From assembly GCA_016936665.1 (NCBI GenBank), contig JAFGXI010000025.1, positions 1 to 55,146 on the forward strand: DNA of 55,146 bases, in the 5' to 3' direction. This document shows, one piece after another, positions 17,683 through 28,219 of the stretch. The notes beneath the pieces are model-generated. The model saw only the letters and a program-made list of their open reading frames with translations. It searched no databases and was not told the origin of the DNA. The stretch is from Bacteroidales bacterium. Lineage in GTDB: Bacteria > Bacteroidota > Bacteroidia > Bacteroidales > JAFGXI01. The translations under genes were made by a program, and so were the position numbers. The first letter of the stretch is position 1. The number at the start of each line of letters is the position of its first letter.

Positions 17683-18019
17683 TTCGATGATAAAGCCCTT
17701 TTTCTGTTCCTAAAAGGGAAAAAGACTTGCCAATTTTCCTGTATGGTCGTAGATACAATTCATGAATTGTATCTACGTGAATTGTCTCTACAAAAAACAT
17801 AATCACTTGTAGGATAACTTGCAAATTCTTTAACATAAGCACTGTGCTATAGCGATTGAGTCCAACACCTCACAAATTTCATTTGACCAAGATCTGGAGG
17901 ACATTTATAATTTTGCTCAAAATCTCCATTGTTGACTAAGTTTTGAGAAAAACAAAAATTGCTAATTGTTATTAATTATACTAAAGATTTAGTTTTTAAT
18001 AAGATATTGATTTGTTCAT
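17683..18019 (-). pseudogene. decayed 5' end of a secreted-protein gene, copy 1
   Basis: On the minus strand an ATG at 18019 begins a signal-peptide-like sequence (MNKSISY) that is broken by a one-base deletion at codon 8. After a second frame change the text SQNLVNNGDFEQ, then KCPPDLGQ and W can be read. NLVxNGDFE..xxCPxxLGQ is the standard mature start of a large family of Bacteroidota exported proteins. Nothing of the rest of such a gene remains; after about 200 bases the frame is closed and a 30-base palindrome interrupts it. The whole block recurs at 46256-46586 in the opposite orientation at roughly 90 percent identity by eye. In that copy the signal-peptide frame is intact but the Leu codon of NLV is TAA, so the two copies decayed separately. 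Confidence 0.7.
17748..17777. repeat. 30-base perfect palindrome, copy 1
   Basis: CGTAGATACAATTCA followed by its exact reverse complement. A related half-site (GTAGAGACAATTCA) directly abuts it. The same 30 bases occur at 46501-46530. The form recalls REP-like or miniature palindromic elements that carry GTAGAGAC half-sites. Confidence 0.8.
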
Positions 18020-18180
18020 ATTTTTTAAAAGATAAAATGAACTATTAAATAAATACGAACTACTGTCTTTATTAATTAAAATCAAACTAGATTACATTTG
18101 TTACCATTTTGTTTCAATTAATTATTCAGATAGAAGAAAAGAATTTCTTATCTTGTAACAATAAATTAAAAAACATTCTA

Positions 18181-20596
18181 ATGAAAAAAACATTTATCTT
18201 TTTTAGCTTTCCTAACCCTAATAACATTTATTGCAAATGCTCAGTGGGTGGAACAAGCAACCGGCTTTGCTACAGCTAGCAGAGGCGTGAGAAACATCTC
18301 TATTGTCGATGCTAATACCGTTTGGATTAGTGCTTATGATGGATCAGGTAGTGGCACTAATATTCAAGAGTTTTCTAAGACTACTAACGGTGGAAATACT
18401 TGGACCCCTGGTAGTATAAATGTTGGTAACTCAACTTTAGGTATAGCCATGCTCCACGCCATTAGCGCTAGTACTGCATATGCTGTTGCCTATACAAACT
18501 CTGCATCGCCTGGTGGACAAGGTGTTTTTATAACTACAGACGGTGGTTCTACATGGAGTAGACAAACTACTGCAGATTATCAATCATCAACATCATTTAC
18601 GAATGTTGTTTACTTTTGGGATGCTAATAATGGCTTCTGCATGGGAGATCCTATTAGCGGTGAGTTTGAAATATACACCACTACAGATGGAGGTACCAAT
18701 TGGAACATAGTTAGCGGAGCCAATATCCCTAATCCTTTAAATGGGGAATATGGTTATGTAGGACAATATGCAGCAAACGGAGATCACATTTGGTTTTCGA
18801 CAAATAAAGGAAGATTATACCATTCTGCCGACAGAGGCTACACATGGACTGTAGCTCAAACTCCGGTTTCTGATTTTGGAGGATCATCTCAGTCTGCAAA
18901 TTTCGATTTTACATCGTCTACAAACGGGCTAATTATCGATAATAATAATGCCTTGTACGAAACAACTGACGGAGGCGATACTTGGGCTAGCGTTTCTGCA
19001 ACAGGCCATTATGCATGGGATGTAGCTGCTGTGCCAGGCAATACAGGAACATATGTTAATACCGGAAATAACGATGGTGTATCTTATACCAATTTCAATG
19101 GTCATTTATGGACTCAGCTTACTTTACCCGGACAAATTTTAGAGACCGCTTGGTTTGATTCTTCTACAGGATGGGCAGGTAGTTTTAACACCGACGCTAG
19201 CACAGGAGGTATATACAAGTTCAATGGCACAATTCCTTCGCTATTAAACAACGACCTAGGTGTTATTGATGTTACAAATCCTGTTTCCGGTACTGTATTA
19301 ACTAACAGCGAAAACATTAAAGTTCTTATTATGAATATGGGTATTAACCCTCAATCTAATTTTGATGTATCATATAGTCTAAACGGAGGTACAACTGTAA
19401 CTGAAACAGTCAGTTCAACTATCAATTCTGGAGAAATATTAGAATATACATTCTCTTCGAACGAAGACTTATCAACTCCGGGTTTTTATAATATTATAGC
19501 CAATACAACCATAGCTGGCGATGAAAACTCTGCAAACGATGCCATTACAGTTAACCCTGCTTTATTGGGATTCTTACCAACAAAAGCTGTTGTTTACGAA
19601 GAAGGTACCGGAACATGGTGCGGATGGTGCGTTAGAGGTTTAGTCGGGCTTAATACTATGGCTGAAGATCATACAGACGGCACTTGGATAGGAATAGGTG
19701 TACATAATGGAGACCCTATGGTTGTTGCTGAACACGATAATGCAATAGGAACTTATATTGGTGGTTATCCTTCAGGCATTATGGATAGGCATTCTCAAGA
19801 AGTTGACCCAGGTTTAGCATCTTTAGAACCAGCTTATCAAAATCATTTATTAATGGTTCCTCTTGCCAAAGTGGAAGTTGCTTCTCAAACGTGGAACAGT
19901 ACTTCGAGAGATTTATCAGTAGAAGTTGCAACAACATTTGGTTTAGATTTATCATCAGCCGATTACAATGTAGCTGTAATCATTGTTGAAAATGGGGTAA
20001 CTGGCACGACATCCGGTTACAACCAAACCAATTATTACGCAGGTGGCTCTAATGGCGATATGATTGATGTAGATGGATACAATTATGGTAGCACAACAGC
20101 CCCAAGCTCAAGACCTGCAGCCGAAATGGTTTATAACCATGTTAGTCGAGAGTTGTTAGGTGGTTGGGCAGGCGTTTCTGGTGTTGTTCCTTCAAGTGTT
20201 GTATATAACACGGCATACACACACACTTTTACATTTAATTTACCTTCAACTATTAACGAAAACAATACTTCATATGTCGCAATATTAATAGATAATACGA
20301 CAGGTGAAATAGAAAATGCTATATAGGTTGCATTAGATATTACTTCTGGTGTTGCAAGAGTTAATAATTCGAATTGTAAAATTTATCCTAACCCTACAAC
20401 AGGTTTAGTACAAATTAGCGGTGTTAAAGGTGGACAAATAGAAGTTTACAACATGGTAGGTCAAGTAGTTTATTCTGTAGATAATGCTACAGGTAAAACT
20501 TCTATCGATCTATCTTCATTGGATAACGGAAACTACATCGTTAAAGTAATCAATGCCGATCAAGTTTCAACTCAGAAAATAATTCTTTCAAAATAA
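18181..20596 (+). pseudogene. BNR-repeat / Omp28-like T9SS cargo protein, broken at both ends
   Basis: The natural start is the ATG at 18181 (MKKTFIF), but a run of six T residues (18199-18204) shifts the frame; removing one T joins it to LAFLTLITFIANAQ, a clean signal peptide. The body then runs open from there to 20323: four Asp-box/BNR-like repeats (TTNGGNTW, TTDGGSTW, TTDGGTNW, TTDGGDTW) in the first 300 residues, a linker, and an Omp28-like thioredoxin-fold domain with the CGWC motif. A TAG at 20324-20326 interrupts the frame, and the next 90 codons, in the same frame, encode a complete T9SS type A sorting domain (CKIYPNPTTG, IEVYNMVGQVVY, LDNGNYIVKV, KIILSK end). Both export signals are therefore cut off from the body. 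Either the gene has recently died, or there are assembly errors, or recoding occurs. A terminator follows. Confidence 0.85.
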
Positions 20597-20616
20597 TTTT
20601 TAAAGAACAATCTATA

Positions 20617-20652
20617 AAAGGGGCTTTTGCGATTTTGCGATTGCCCCTTTTT
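20617..20652 (+). terminator. terminator of the BNR/Omp28-like gene
   Basis: The stem AAAGGGGC/GCCCCTTT with an 18-base loop containing a repeated TTTTGCGA is followed by T residues, about 20 bases after the stop codon. Confidence 0.8.
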
Positions 20653-20726
20653 AATTAGAATTTTACAATATTCTGTTTGTAAATATTTTATATTAAATTT
20701 TAATAATGCTCTACGGCAAAAATGTT

Positions 20727-20734
20727 TATCTTTG
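20727..20734 (+). promoter_or_regulatory. putative -7 element TATCTTTG
   Basis: Match to TAnnTTTG, 27 bases before the ATG at 20761. The -33 site is weak. Confidence 0.55.
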
Positions 20735-20760
20735 AATAGTAACTTTTAATATAAATTAAT

Positions 20761-21564
20761 ATGAAATTCAAAAACTATTTACTTGTCTTTGGACTAGCAG
20801 TAGCAGTAGGCTTTTCAAGCTGTAAAAAAGACAACGATGATGACAACACAACTTCAAAACCAGCTCCAAAAGTTGAAATGAGTAGCAATAGCAACGGCGA
20901 AGTAATCAGTATTCCTGCCAATGTTTCTACCAATATTCAAAACGACCAAAATCTTTATCAACTATCTGGTGCGGTATCGAACATTAACGCTGTAGGAAGT
21001 TTTTTAACAGCTTTAAATAGTGTTCCTGAAAATGCAGAAGTGACCAACCGTAGTACTAATTCTTCAGTAACTTATCACTGGACTTACAACTTCGAAGGTG
21101 GTAGCTATGAGTATTGGTACACAGTAGAAGAAAGCGGTGTTAATTATAATTTGACCTATGAAATTGCTGTTAATAGTGAAGATTTAACTATTCCAAGAAC
21201 TACATACATCGAAGGATGGGTATCTCAAACACCAGGCAATGGCCATTTACAATTTAATTTTGATGCTTTCACTTCTGGCACAACAAATTACAACTATGTT
21301 TATGAATGGGATACTAACAGCATCGGAACATTCCATTTAACAGTAGATTGGAATGTTGATGACAGCCAATACGGATATTATGCCGGTATGCATTATGTAG
21401 CCTATGTTTATGCTGATGGCAGTGGACAAGTAGATTACTCTTACACCGATCAAAATACAGCTTATTTATATCATTACGATTGGAATGCTGATTGGTCTAT
21501 TATTCACTGGTCTTATTCAATTAACGGAACTCAAGAAGGTAGTGGAACTTGGCCAGAGGCTTAG
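20761..21564 (+). CDS. uncharacterised lipoprotein
   Basis: A 267-residue protein with a lipoprotein signal ending at about C21 (GFSSC), followed by KKDNDDDN, the charged start typical of Bacteroidota lipoproteins sent to the cell surface. Residues 35-60 are Ser/Asn-rich. The remainder is rich in Tyr, Trp and alternating polar residues (SYEYWYTVEESGVNYNLTYEI, FHLTVDWNV, YLYHYDWNADWSIIHWSY), which suggests a beta-sandwich or half-barrel. I recognise no family. It is a single-gene unit between two terminators, with its own promoter. Confidence 0.85.
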   Translation: MKFKNYLLVFGLAVAVGFSSCKKDNDDDNTTSKPAPKVEMSSNSNGEVISIPANVSTNIQNDQNLYQLSGAVSNINAVGSFLTALNSVPENAEVTNRSTNSSVTYHWTYNFEGGSYEYWYTVEESGVNYNLTYEIAVNSEDLTIPRTTYIEGWVSQTPGNGHLQFNFDAFTSGTTNYNYVYEWDTNSIGTFHLTVDWNVDDSQYGYYAGMHYVAYVYADGSGQVDYSYTDQNTAYLYHYDWNADWSIIHWSYSINGTQEGSGTWPEA

Positions 21565-21583
21565 TTAATATATAATAAATATA

Positions 21584-21618
21584 AAAAAGGCTGAATTTAA
21601 TTGATTCAGCCTTTTTTT
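21584..21618. terminator. terminator of the lipoprotein gene
   Basis: The stem AAAGGCTGAAT/ATTCAGCCTTT with a seven-base loop is followed by a run of T residues. A runs on the other side could also serve the converging 2103-residue gene, whose stop codon is about 130 bases away. Confidence 0.8.
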
Positions 21619-21745
21619 ATTGGCTCAATAATATTTATTAATATCTACAGAAATATTACTCTTATCCGAAGGGATATTAAGAAAATAACCTCAACCTTTC
21701 ATCAACGAATACAATTAGCTTAAACATAAATTTTATTCAAAGGAA

Positions 21746-24700
21746 TTAAGGTTGTAAAACTTTTTTAGCCTCTTCTATACTTACCTTTCTTTGTCCATCG
21801 AATGCTATAATAAATGCATCTTTCATCCCTTTATCGATAAGCTCCTGTTTGAGTAAACCTGCTTCCTTCAATGACTTAAATCGGCCTAAAGTATAAATAG
21901 TTTTCCCATCGCCGGCAATAAATTGATCGAGCTGATCGAGCTTAGAAAGTTGTAATAAAGAGGTAACTTCTTCAACTGGAACGGAATTGGTGTATGCCCC
22001 TATTTGAACACGGTAATAAAGCTGTTCTACATTAAAATTAACGGAATTGCTAACCACCGGTTTATCTGTCTCTTTTTCTTTATTTTCTGCTTGAACAGAA
22101 GAAACTTCGGCTAACTCTTGCCTTGCTGTGGCAATGCCAATTCTCTGACCATCTTTGTAGGCCGTTACAAACGCATCTTTTATTCCTAATTGACGGATTT
22201 CATCACGCTTAGCTAGTGCTTTGTTATAATCTACAAATTGACCTACAGTATATCGTATTAAGCCGGAAGCTGTGATGTCGTTAAATAATGGCGTTAAATT
22301 ATATAAACGCGCATGCGAAACATGATTTTTATAAACGCCAATCTGAACAGTGTACATGGTTGTTTTGACCGTAGATAAATCAACTGACGGATTAGTTTCG
22401 TTAATTACTTCTGCTATAGTTGTTGCCCCAACAGAAACATTATATTGATTAATTGCTTCCTGAACTTTTTTAGATTCGATGCTCGCCAAATTGGAGTAGT
22501 TTTGCATTTTCTGATCTTCGGGTTTTGCTAGATAAACAGCCACTCGTTGTCCATTCTTATAAGCTACGATAAACGCATCGCTATAACCGTTTCTTTTAAT
22601 ATGAGGAAGCGCAACTGAAGCCGCTTCGTAAGTATCGAATAATCCTACAAAATAACGTATATACTTGCTATTTTGCCTTGTTTCGCCGGTAATTGGCGAT
22701 AATCCTTTAAAGCTTGTATTGGCGATGGGGCGAGTAAATGCTCCTATTTGTATTTTATATACTATTCCATCGGGCAATTGATTATTTAAAGGGATTGGGT
22801 TTTTATCGTTGTATATATTCTGATTGGTTAATTGTATGCCAATATCTAATAGAGACCCTCTATCGTTTGTTGAATTATCAGCTATAAATACGTTCGTATT
22901 TACATCGGTAATTGTTGGTTTTTCCGGCTCATTTTGAGCGGACGTTTCATTCTGAATATCACTTTCATTCTCTACCGTTGAAAGCTGATTATTTTCTTCA
23001 TGTTCAGGTTCATTATTAATTGTATCTGTAGGAGATGTTATATCGACATACCCATCGATTGGCATTTCAACATTAAGTGTGTCAATGACTTCTGTTGTGA
23101 GTTCTACTTGTTCTACAGGTTGAGAAAGAGTATCAACAGGTGTTACTGTCAAATTTTCGGCAATGAGCATCGTATCTTCTTGCTCAGGCTCTACGATTTC
23201 CGGAAGTGTATATGCTTCCACTTGGCCATCGGACTCAACCATTTGATAACCGTGTATTCCAACGGTATTTGTATCGGTATTTTCTGCAATATATTTTTCA
23301 ACTTCGGCATCTATAGGCGCTAAATCTAAATATACAGCATAGGCTCTTTCCATATTATCGATAGCTTCTGCTTCTAATTCCTGAGCCTGAATCAACATTT
23401 GATATGCGCGATCTAACGTGGACGACTCGAATGATCGCTGTCTTAAGTTTTGTGCTTTTCTGAATGCTTTATTAGCTTCTTTTTCGAGCGTTCTTCCGTC
23501 TATCGCCTTTTGGCTTTGGTCATTTAATCGATGTGCATTTAGATGATTTTTGTATACCGTATATCTTTCGAAATTTATTGGTTCTGTGATTTGTGCTATA
23601 TTAAACAAATAACTTAAAGATTTTTCTTCCATTTCGGAAATTCTAGCATCAAGTTTTTCCCAATCCTTTGGGTCTTTTACCCTAGTCAAACTATCCGATA
23701 AAAAGTCTATTTCTGCTTTATTCTGTTGATAGCTTTGCTCTAACTTTTTATTTTCGTCTTCGAGTTCATCGGTTTTCTTTAGCGATTTTGCTTCTTGCGG
23801 TGTTAAATCTAACAAGCTAATTAAGCGTTCAGTTTGAATTTTTTGATACAGCTTTTTATCGATAGGTTTCTCTTGCTGTAATAAAGGATCTATTTTCACA
23901 AGAGTGTTATTGCTTACAAATTCGTCTTGTTCTTTTCTGCTTAATATTCTCACAGCTTCTTCCTGAGCTTTTAGTGCTTGTGCATCGAGGGCTAAATACT
24001 GTTGTTGCTGAGCTTGTAAATCGAAAATATTTTGGGTTGAATCAGGTTTAATTTTATCTGCTTCTTCTCTGTAAAACTGTGCATCTAATAAATATTGACG
24101 AGCTAAACTTTTAATCGGCTTTTCTTTCTCAACACTTAAGGCTGTTTCGATTTTTTGCTGATACAAATTATATTTCTGAAGATGAGATTCTTGTAATGTT
24201 CTAAATGCAAGTTGTGATTGATTTTTTGCTTTAATTTCGGCAATTTTCACTTTTTCTTCTTGCTTAGGTTTGTCTTTTGCTAAATAGGTTCGCTCCAAGT
24301 CTCGCTTTGCAATTTCCCACTCATCGCGATAATTTTGCGATTTAACAGCTTGACTTTCAGCTTTGCTTTGCAGTTTTGTGTAAGCAGCGACGCGTTCTTC
24401 CTCATCGGGGAGTAATTGCATATAGTCTGCCGTATTTATATCGTTACTGGGCGTTTCAACCAATTCGTCTTGCTTGTTGGTTCGAACTGTTGGTTCTGTT
24501 ATATTATCGGCTAAATTTTGATCGGGCACTTTGGCAAAGTTATCTTCTGGAAGAGTTGCATACAGAGCAATAGCAGCCCGTTCTTTATTGGCCGATAATT
24601 GATTAAGCTCATAGGCCGATTTTAACATCTGTAGGTTTACGGCTTCTTCATTAAACGATTCATTAACAGCTTGTTGCATAGCTACTGCTTTTTCTTCGAA

Positions 24701-27700
24701 CAATTCGCTTTCGGCTTCAAGCAAAAAAGCTTCTGTTACTTTGTCGTCGTTTCTATACCTTCTTTGTTGATCCAACAACTCGTCGTACAATTGATGCTCT
24801 TCTAAAGATAACAACTCTATTTTCTCTTTTAAATCTGAAATAGCCGACTTCTGAAATGATTCTATATCGGAAATTTCTTCTTGAATATCTTTCTTAGTTT
24901 CTTCATCATCAGTTTCTTCAAGTTCTTTTTTCAGATTCGTAATTTTCTGATTTTGAGCAAGTAACTCATGAATCTGATCGTCAATTTTTACTTGATCTTT
25001 AGAAATTTTTGATATTTGCTTTTGCTGCTCTTTATTTAGCTGCACCGATTTAGGAAATTTTACTGTTGTAGTTTGTGCCAATAGTGATGTTTCGTCTCCA
25101 CTGGCAATATTTTTATTTGCCATCATAGGTTTAAGACTGGCCTTAGAAGCCTCAGTGGCGACAATATAATTTTCTAACTGTTCTTTTTCTTTATTGTAAT
25201 TATTGCCGATGTCTTTCAACCTTTGTTTTTCTGTATCAGATAGTTCATTGGAATTTTTGGCGTATTTCGAGACAATATAATCGTTTTCGAGCTGTTTCAA
25301 TTGATTTTTAAAATATTGAGACGCTAATGCGGCTTTCATAAATGCGAAAGTTGTAGCATCTATATTTTCTTTTTCAATTTTAAGATGTTTTTCTGACAAC
25401 CATTTATTAACGATGGTATCTTCAGGGTGTTCTTTGTAGTAATCTTTTTCTTCAATTTGAGCCTGCTGATATGCCGTTATACTTTGTTGCTGATGAATAT
25501 TGGCTAACTGCTTCAATTCGTCTACCTCGTTTTGTACCATCGATTGTTGTTCGGCATTGCTTAAGTATGGTAATCGTTCTTCTTTTTCTTTCGCCAAAGC
25601 TTGCAACGAGTCTGCCATTAACTGCTTAACTTGAGCTTTTTCGTACAGCTTAACAGCCTCCAAACCACCAACGGCAAGTGGGTTAATGGTTGATATTTTT
25701 TGCTTAACCGCTTCTAAATCCTTTATCGTTTCCGAAACAAGTATGGTATTGTTAGACGTTGTTGGGCTAATTTTATTTGATTCGTTTAGCTCATCTGTTG
25801 ATTCATCATGAGCTATTAGATTCTCGTTTTGGGCATTTGTTTCTTCCTTGATATTTTCTTCTTGATGCTCCATCATGTTTTCGTCTCGAAAAGTCAGATT
25901 ATTGGCATCTGCTAACGCAGAAGGTTGTTCTTTAAATTGAATATCGTGCGCTAAAAGTTGTTCATCTATAAAATTTTGATTTGTAATTTGAATAGTTAAT
26001 TGTTGCAAACTATCAGTAATTCCATTCAGTTGATTAATAGATGTAGACATTCCGTTAGCATCGGGCTGAGCAATATTTTTAGCATTTTCAAGGTGATTTT
26101 TATCGTTAAGATCGCCCTTCATCTGGTTTAAAAAATCTATTTCGGCTTTTATCGATTTAGCTTTTTGGTCGATTTCTGCCAATTGAGTCGCCACCTCAGA
26201 ATATTTATTTTGGGCTAATTCTAAATCTTTATTTAAAGATTTGATTTTTTCTTCCGATTGAGTTTTATCTTCAAGTTTATTAGCGGTTTTTAATTCCTCT
26301 TTGTAAGACATTAAAAACTGATCTAAGGTTTGTTTTTGAGCTTCGCTACGATCTTTGGCTTTTGCAAGCTGCAAATTATACTTCGACAACTCACTTTCTT
26401 TTTCGTAAACTTGATTATTGATCGACCAATATGATTCGTTATTCTTTTGAATAAATGTTCTGTTGGCATTAATATTTTGAATCAGTTCCTGAGTATTGTT
26501 GTTAGCAGAATCGTTTAAGAGCAATTGAGTAATATTGAGTTCTCGCTCACGTGTTTGCGCTTCTTCGCTAAGTTTTTTAGCTGCCACAGTGGCCATATTA
26601 GCCTCTGCCATTAGCAATTTGAGCTGTTCGACCATCTGATTTAAATCTTCTACATCGCTTGATTTTAGTTTCAGATTTCTCGTTAGCATTGCGTTTATTT
26701 GATCTTGCTTTTCGCGTACTGCTCCCAGTTTTTGATGAGCAACATTTGCTGCAATTATTTTCTGTGCTTTTACCCTCTCAAAGTCGCGCTCTAAAAACCC
26801 GATATCTTGACGTAAAACGCTAGTGTAATCGGCACTTGAGTTGATGTTAGCCTCGTACACCTCGTCGAAATTAAAGTTAGTCCGAGGACCTTTATCGGAA
26901 AACTCTGCCACTTCTGTTGTTGCAATGGCCTGTTTAGCCGTATCCAATTTTGGTCGATCGGCCAATGGTGTAACTTCTAGTTTGGCCATCTGTAAAATTT
27001 CCTCTACGTTCTTTATTTCGCGCTCAACAGGATTTTTATCTACTTGGATTTTATAGACATTCAATTTTTCCTCTTGGCTCTCTCTGTTCGATGCAAACAT
27101 GGCGAAGTTATCGTCCTTATCGACTACATAAAGGATATCGTCGTAGGGTGTATTGGTCGGAAAGTCAAGATTTATTGGCTCCGACCAATCCATTGCTGTG
27201 CTATCGAAAACCGAACGGAAGACATCGAATCCTCCCATTGTATTATGCCCCTTAGAGCAAAAATACAAAGCTTTACCATCGGCGGATAAAAAAGGAAAAT
27301 CCTCGTCGTAAGTAGAATTTATTTTAGAACTTAAGCGTTGAGAAGTAGCATAAGAACCATCATCGTTCTTTTGTGCAAAATAAATATCTCTCTGACCATC
27401 CTTTATATTTCCAAAACTGGAAAAATAAACAAGACCACTATCCGAAACAAACATAAACTCTTTAGTGTCCGATTTCAAATCGGCTTTCGTTTTAAAGTCA
27501 TCAGGTTTTACGATGATTTTACCACCGGTATCGTCCAGTTTATAAGCATATTGCAAATTCGATTGTTTAATTCTCGTATTGTCTAAGACAATTAGCTGGC
27601 TGGAATATTTAACCAGATCTCGACCGTTTTCACAAATCGCAATTTCTCTCTCAGATTGTTTGTCTTTCTGAAGTTTTGCACTAGAACGTGTCTGGAATAT

Positions 27701-28057
27701 TTGATATTGCTCAATAGCCTTATCGAACTGATAACTAAGATGATAAGCTCTTCCTAAATAATAAAATGCTAAAGGAACGTCTTCTAACTTTCGGGTAGCA
27801 AAAGACAAATATTTAATGGATTTATCAATTTCCTTGTTATTTTCGACTAAGCACGCACCATAGTAAAAGCTATATATAGGCTCTGTTGGGTAAATACTAA
27901 GGAGTTGCGAATACAAAGGCATAGCCTCTGCAAATTGGCCTTGTTCAAAATAATCTGCTGCGGTTTCTATCAGTTGCTCTTGCTCCTCACTATTTTGCGA
28001 GTACAATACTACAACAGACCAATAACTCAGTATGAATAAAATAAACCGTAATTTCAC
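21746..28057 (-). CDS. giant TPR/PD40/coiled-coil protein with three C-terminal SPOR-like domains
   Basis: A 2103-residue exported protein. Residues 1-20 are a signal peptide (start codon GTG at 28057, no ATG near). Residues about 25-130 are TPR repeats (AADYFEQGQFAEAMPLYSQLLSIYP). Residues about 200-345 are PD40/WD40-like blades (FPFLSADGKALYFCSKGHNTMGGFDVF). This first part looks like the T9SS periplasmic protein PorE. From about 395 to 1640 comes a very long charged coiled coil rich in E, K, Q, A and L. An acidic low-complexity part (about 1640-1760) follows, then three SPOR-like domains of 75-80 residues starting near 1766 (YKIQIGAF), 1901 (YTVQIGVY) and 2015 (YRVQIGAY). SPOR domains bind denuded peptidoglycan glycan; PorE instead has an OmpA-type domain. 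A periplasmic tether or scaffold is inferred. It is divergent from 28220. Confidence 0.85.
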   Translation of the reverse strand: MKLRFILFILSYWSVVVLYSQNSEEQEQLIETAADYFEQGQFAEAMPLYSQLLSIYPTEPIYSFYYGACLVENNKEIDKSIKYLSFATRKLEDVPLAFYYLGRAYHLSYQFDKAIEQYQIFQTRSSAKLQKDKQSEREIAICENGRDLVKYSSQLIVLDNTRIKQSNLQYAYKLDDTGGKIIVKPDDFKTKADLKSDTKEFMFVSDSGLVYFSSFGNIKDGQRDIYFAQKNDDGSYATSQRLSSKINSTYDEDFPFLSADGKALYFCSKGHNTMGGFDVFRSVFDSTAMDWSEPINLDFPTNTPYDDILYVVDKDDNFAMFASNRESQEEKLNVYKIQVDKNPVEREIKNVEEILQMAKLEVTPLADRPKLDTAKQAIATTEVAEFSDKGPRTNFNFDEVYEANINSSADYTSVLRQDIGFLERDFERVKAQKIIAANVAHQKLGAVREKQDQINAMLTRNLKLKSSDVEDLNQMVEQLKLLMAEANMATVAAKKLSEEAQTRERELNITQLLLNDSANNNTQELIQNINANRTFIQKNNESYWSINNQVYEKESELSKYNLQLAKAKDRSEAQKQTLDQFLMSYKEELKTANKLEDKTQSEEKIKSLNKDLELAQNKYSEVATQLAEIDQKAKSIKAEIDFLNQMKGDLNDKNHLENAKNIAQPDANGMSTSINQLNGITDSLQQLTIQITNQNFIDEQLLAHDIQFKEQPSALADANNLTFRDENMMEHQEENIKEETNAQNENLIAHDESTDELNESNKISPTTSNNTILVSETIKDLEAVKQKISTINPLAVGGLEAVKLYEKAQVKQLMADSLQALAKEKEERLPYLSNAEQQSMVQNEVDELKQLANIHQQQSITAYQQAQIEEKDYYKEHPEDTIVNKWLSEKHLKIEKENIDATTFAFMKAALASQYFKNQLKQLENDYIVSKYAKNSNELSDTEKQRLKDIGNNYNKEKEQLENYIVATEASKASLKPMMANKNIASGDETSLLAQTTTVKFPKSVQLNKEQQKQISKISKDQVKIDDQIHELLAQNQKITNLKKELEETDDEETKKDIQEEISDIESFQKSAISDLKEKIELLSLEEHQLYDELLDQQRRYRNDDKVTEAFLLEAESELFEEKAVAMQQAVNESFNEEAVNLQMLKSAYELNQLSANKERAAIALYATLPEDNFAKVPDQNLADNITEPTVRTNKQDELVETPSNDINTADYMQLLPDEEERVAAYTKLQSKAESQAVKSQNYRDEWEIAKRDLERTYLAKDKPKQEEKVKIAEIKAKNQSQLAFRTLQESHLQKYNLYQQKIETALSVEKEKPIKSLARQYLLDAQFYREEADKIKPDSTQNIFDLQAQQQQYLALDAQALKAQEEAVRILSRKEQDEFVSNNTLVKIDPLLQQEKPIDKKLYQKIQTERLISLLDLTPQEAKSLKKTDELEDENKKLEQSYQQNKAEIDFLSDSLTRVKDPKDWEKLDARISEMEEKSLSYLFNIAQITEPINFERYTVYKNHLNAHRLNDQSQKAIDGRTLEKEANKAFRKAQNLRQRSFESSTLDRAYQMLIQAQELEAEAIDNMERAYAVYLDLAPIDAEVEKYIAENTDTNTVGIHGYQMVESDGQVEAYTLPEIVEPEQEDTMLIAENLTVTPVDTLSQPVEQVELTTEVIDTLNVEMPIDGYVDITSPTDTINNEPEHEENNQLSTVENESDIQNETSAQNEPEKPTITDVNTNVFIADNSTNDRGSLLDIGIQLTNQNIYNDKNPIPLNNQLPDGIVYKIQIGAFTRPIANTSFKGLSPITGETRQNSKYIRYFVGLFDTYEAASVALPHIKRNGYSDAFIVAYKNGQRVAVYLAKPEDQKMQNYSNLASIESKKVQEAINQYNVSVGATTIAEVINETNPSVDLSTVKTTMYTVQIGVYKNHVSHARLYNLTPLFNDITASGLIRYTVGQFVDYNKALAKRDEIRQLGIKDAFVTAYKDGQRIGIATARQELAEVSSVQAENKEKETDKPVVSNSVNFNVEQLYYRVQIGAYTNSVPVEEVTSLLQLSKLDQLDQFIAGDGKTIYTLGRFKSLKEAGLLKQELIDKGMKDAFIIAFDGQRKVSIEEAKKVLQP

Positions 28058-28219
28058 TTAGTTATTTTTAACCTTGACCTACAAATATAGTCTATAAAAC
28101 TTATAGTTCGACGCAATCGTGTAAAGTTTGCTTAACAACACAGCCTATATATACCTAAAATTGAAAAATTAGTTGTAAACTTACTGCAATAATTAATAAA
28201 ATAATTAATAAAAAAATTT

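Noticed and set aside
17683..18019. Inverted repeat pair as the ends of one large transposon
   Set aside because: The enclosed 28 kb holds core genes (rpsT, aro cluster, glmS, asnS), no transposase or integrase is visible, and the repeat itself reads as a decayed gene start.
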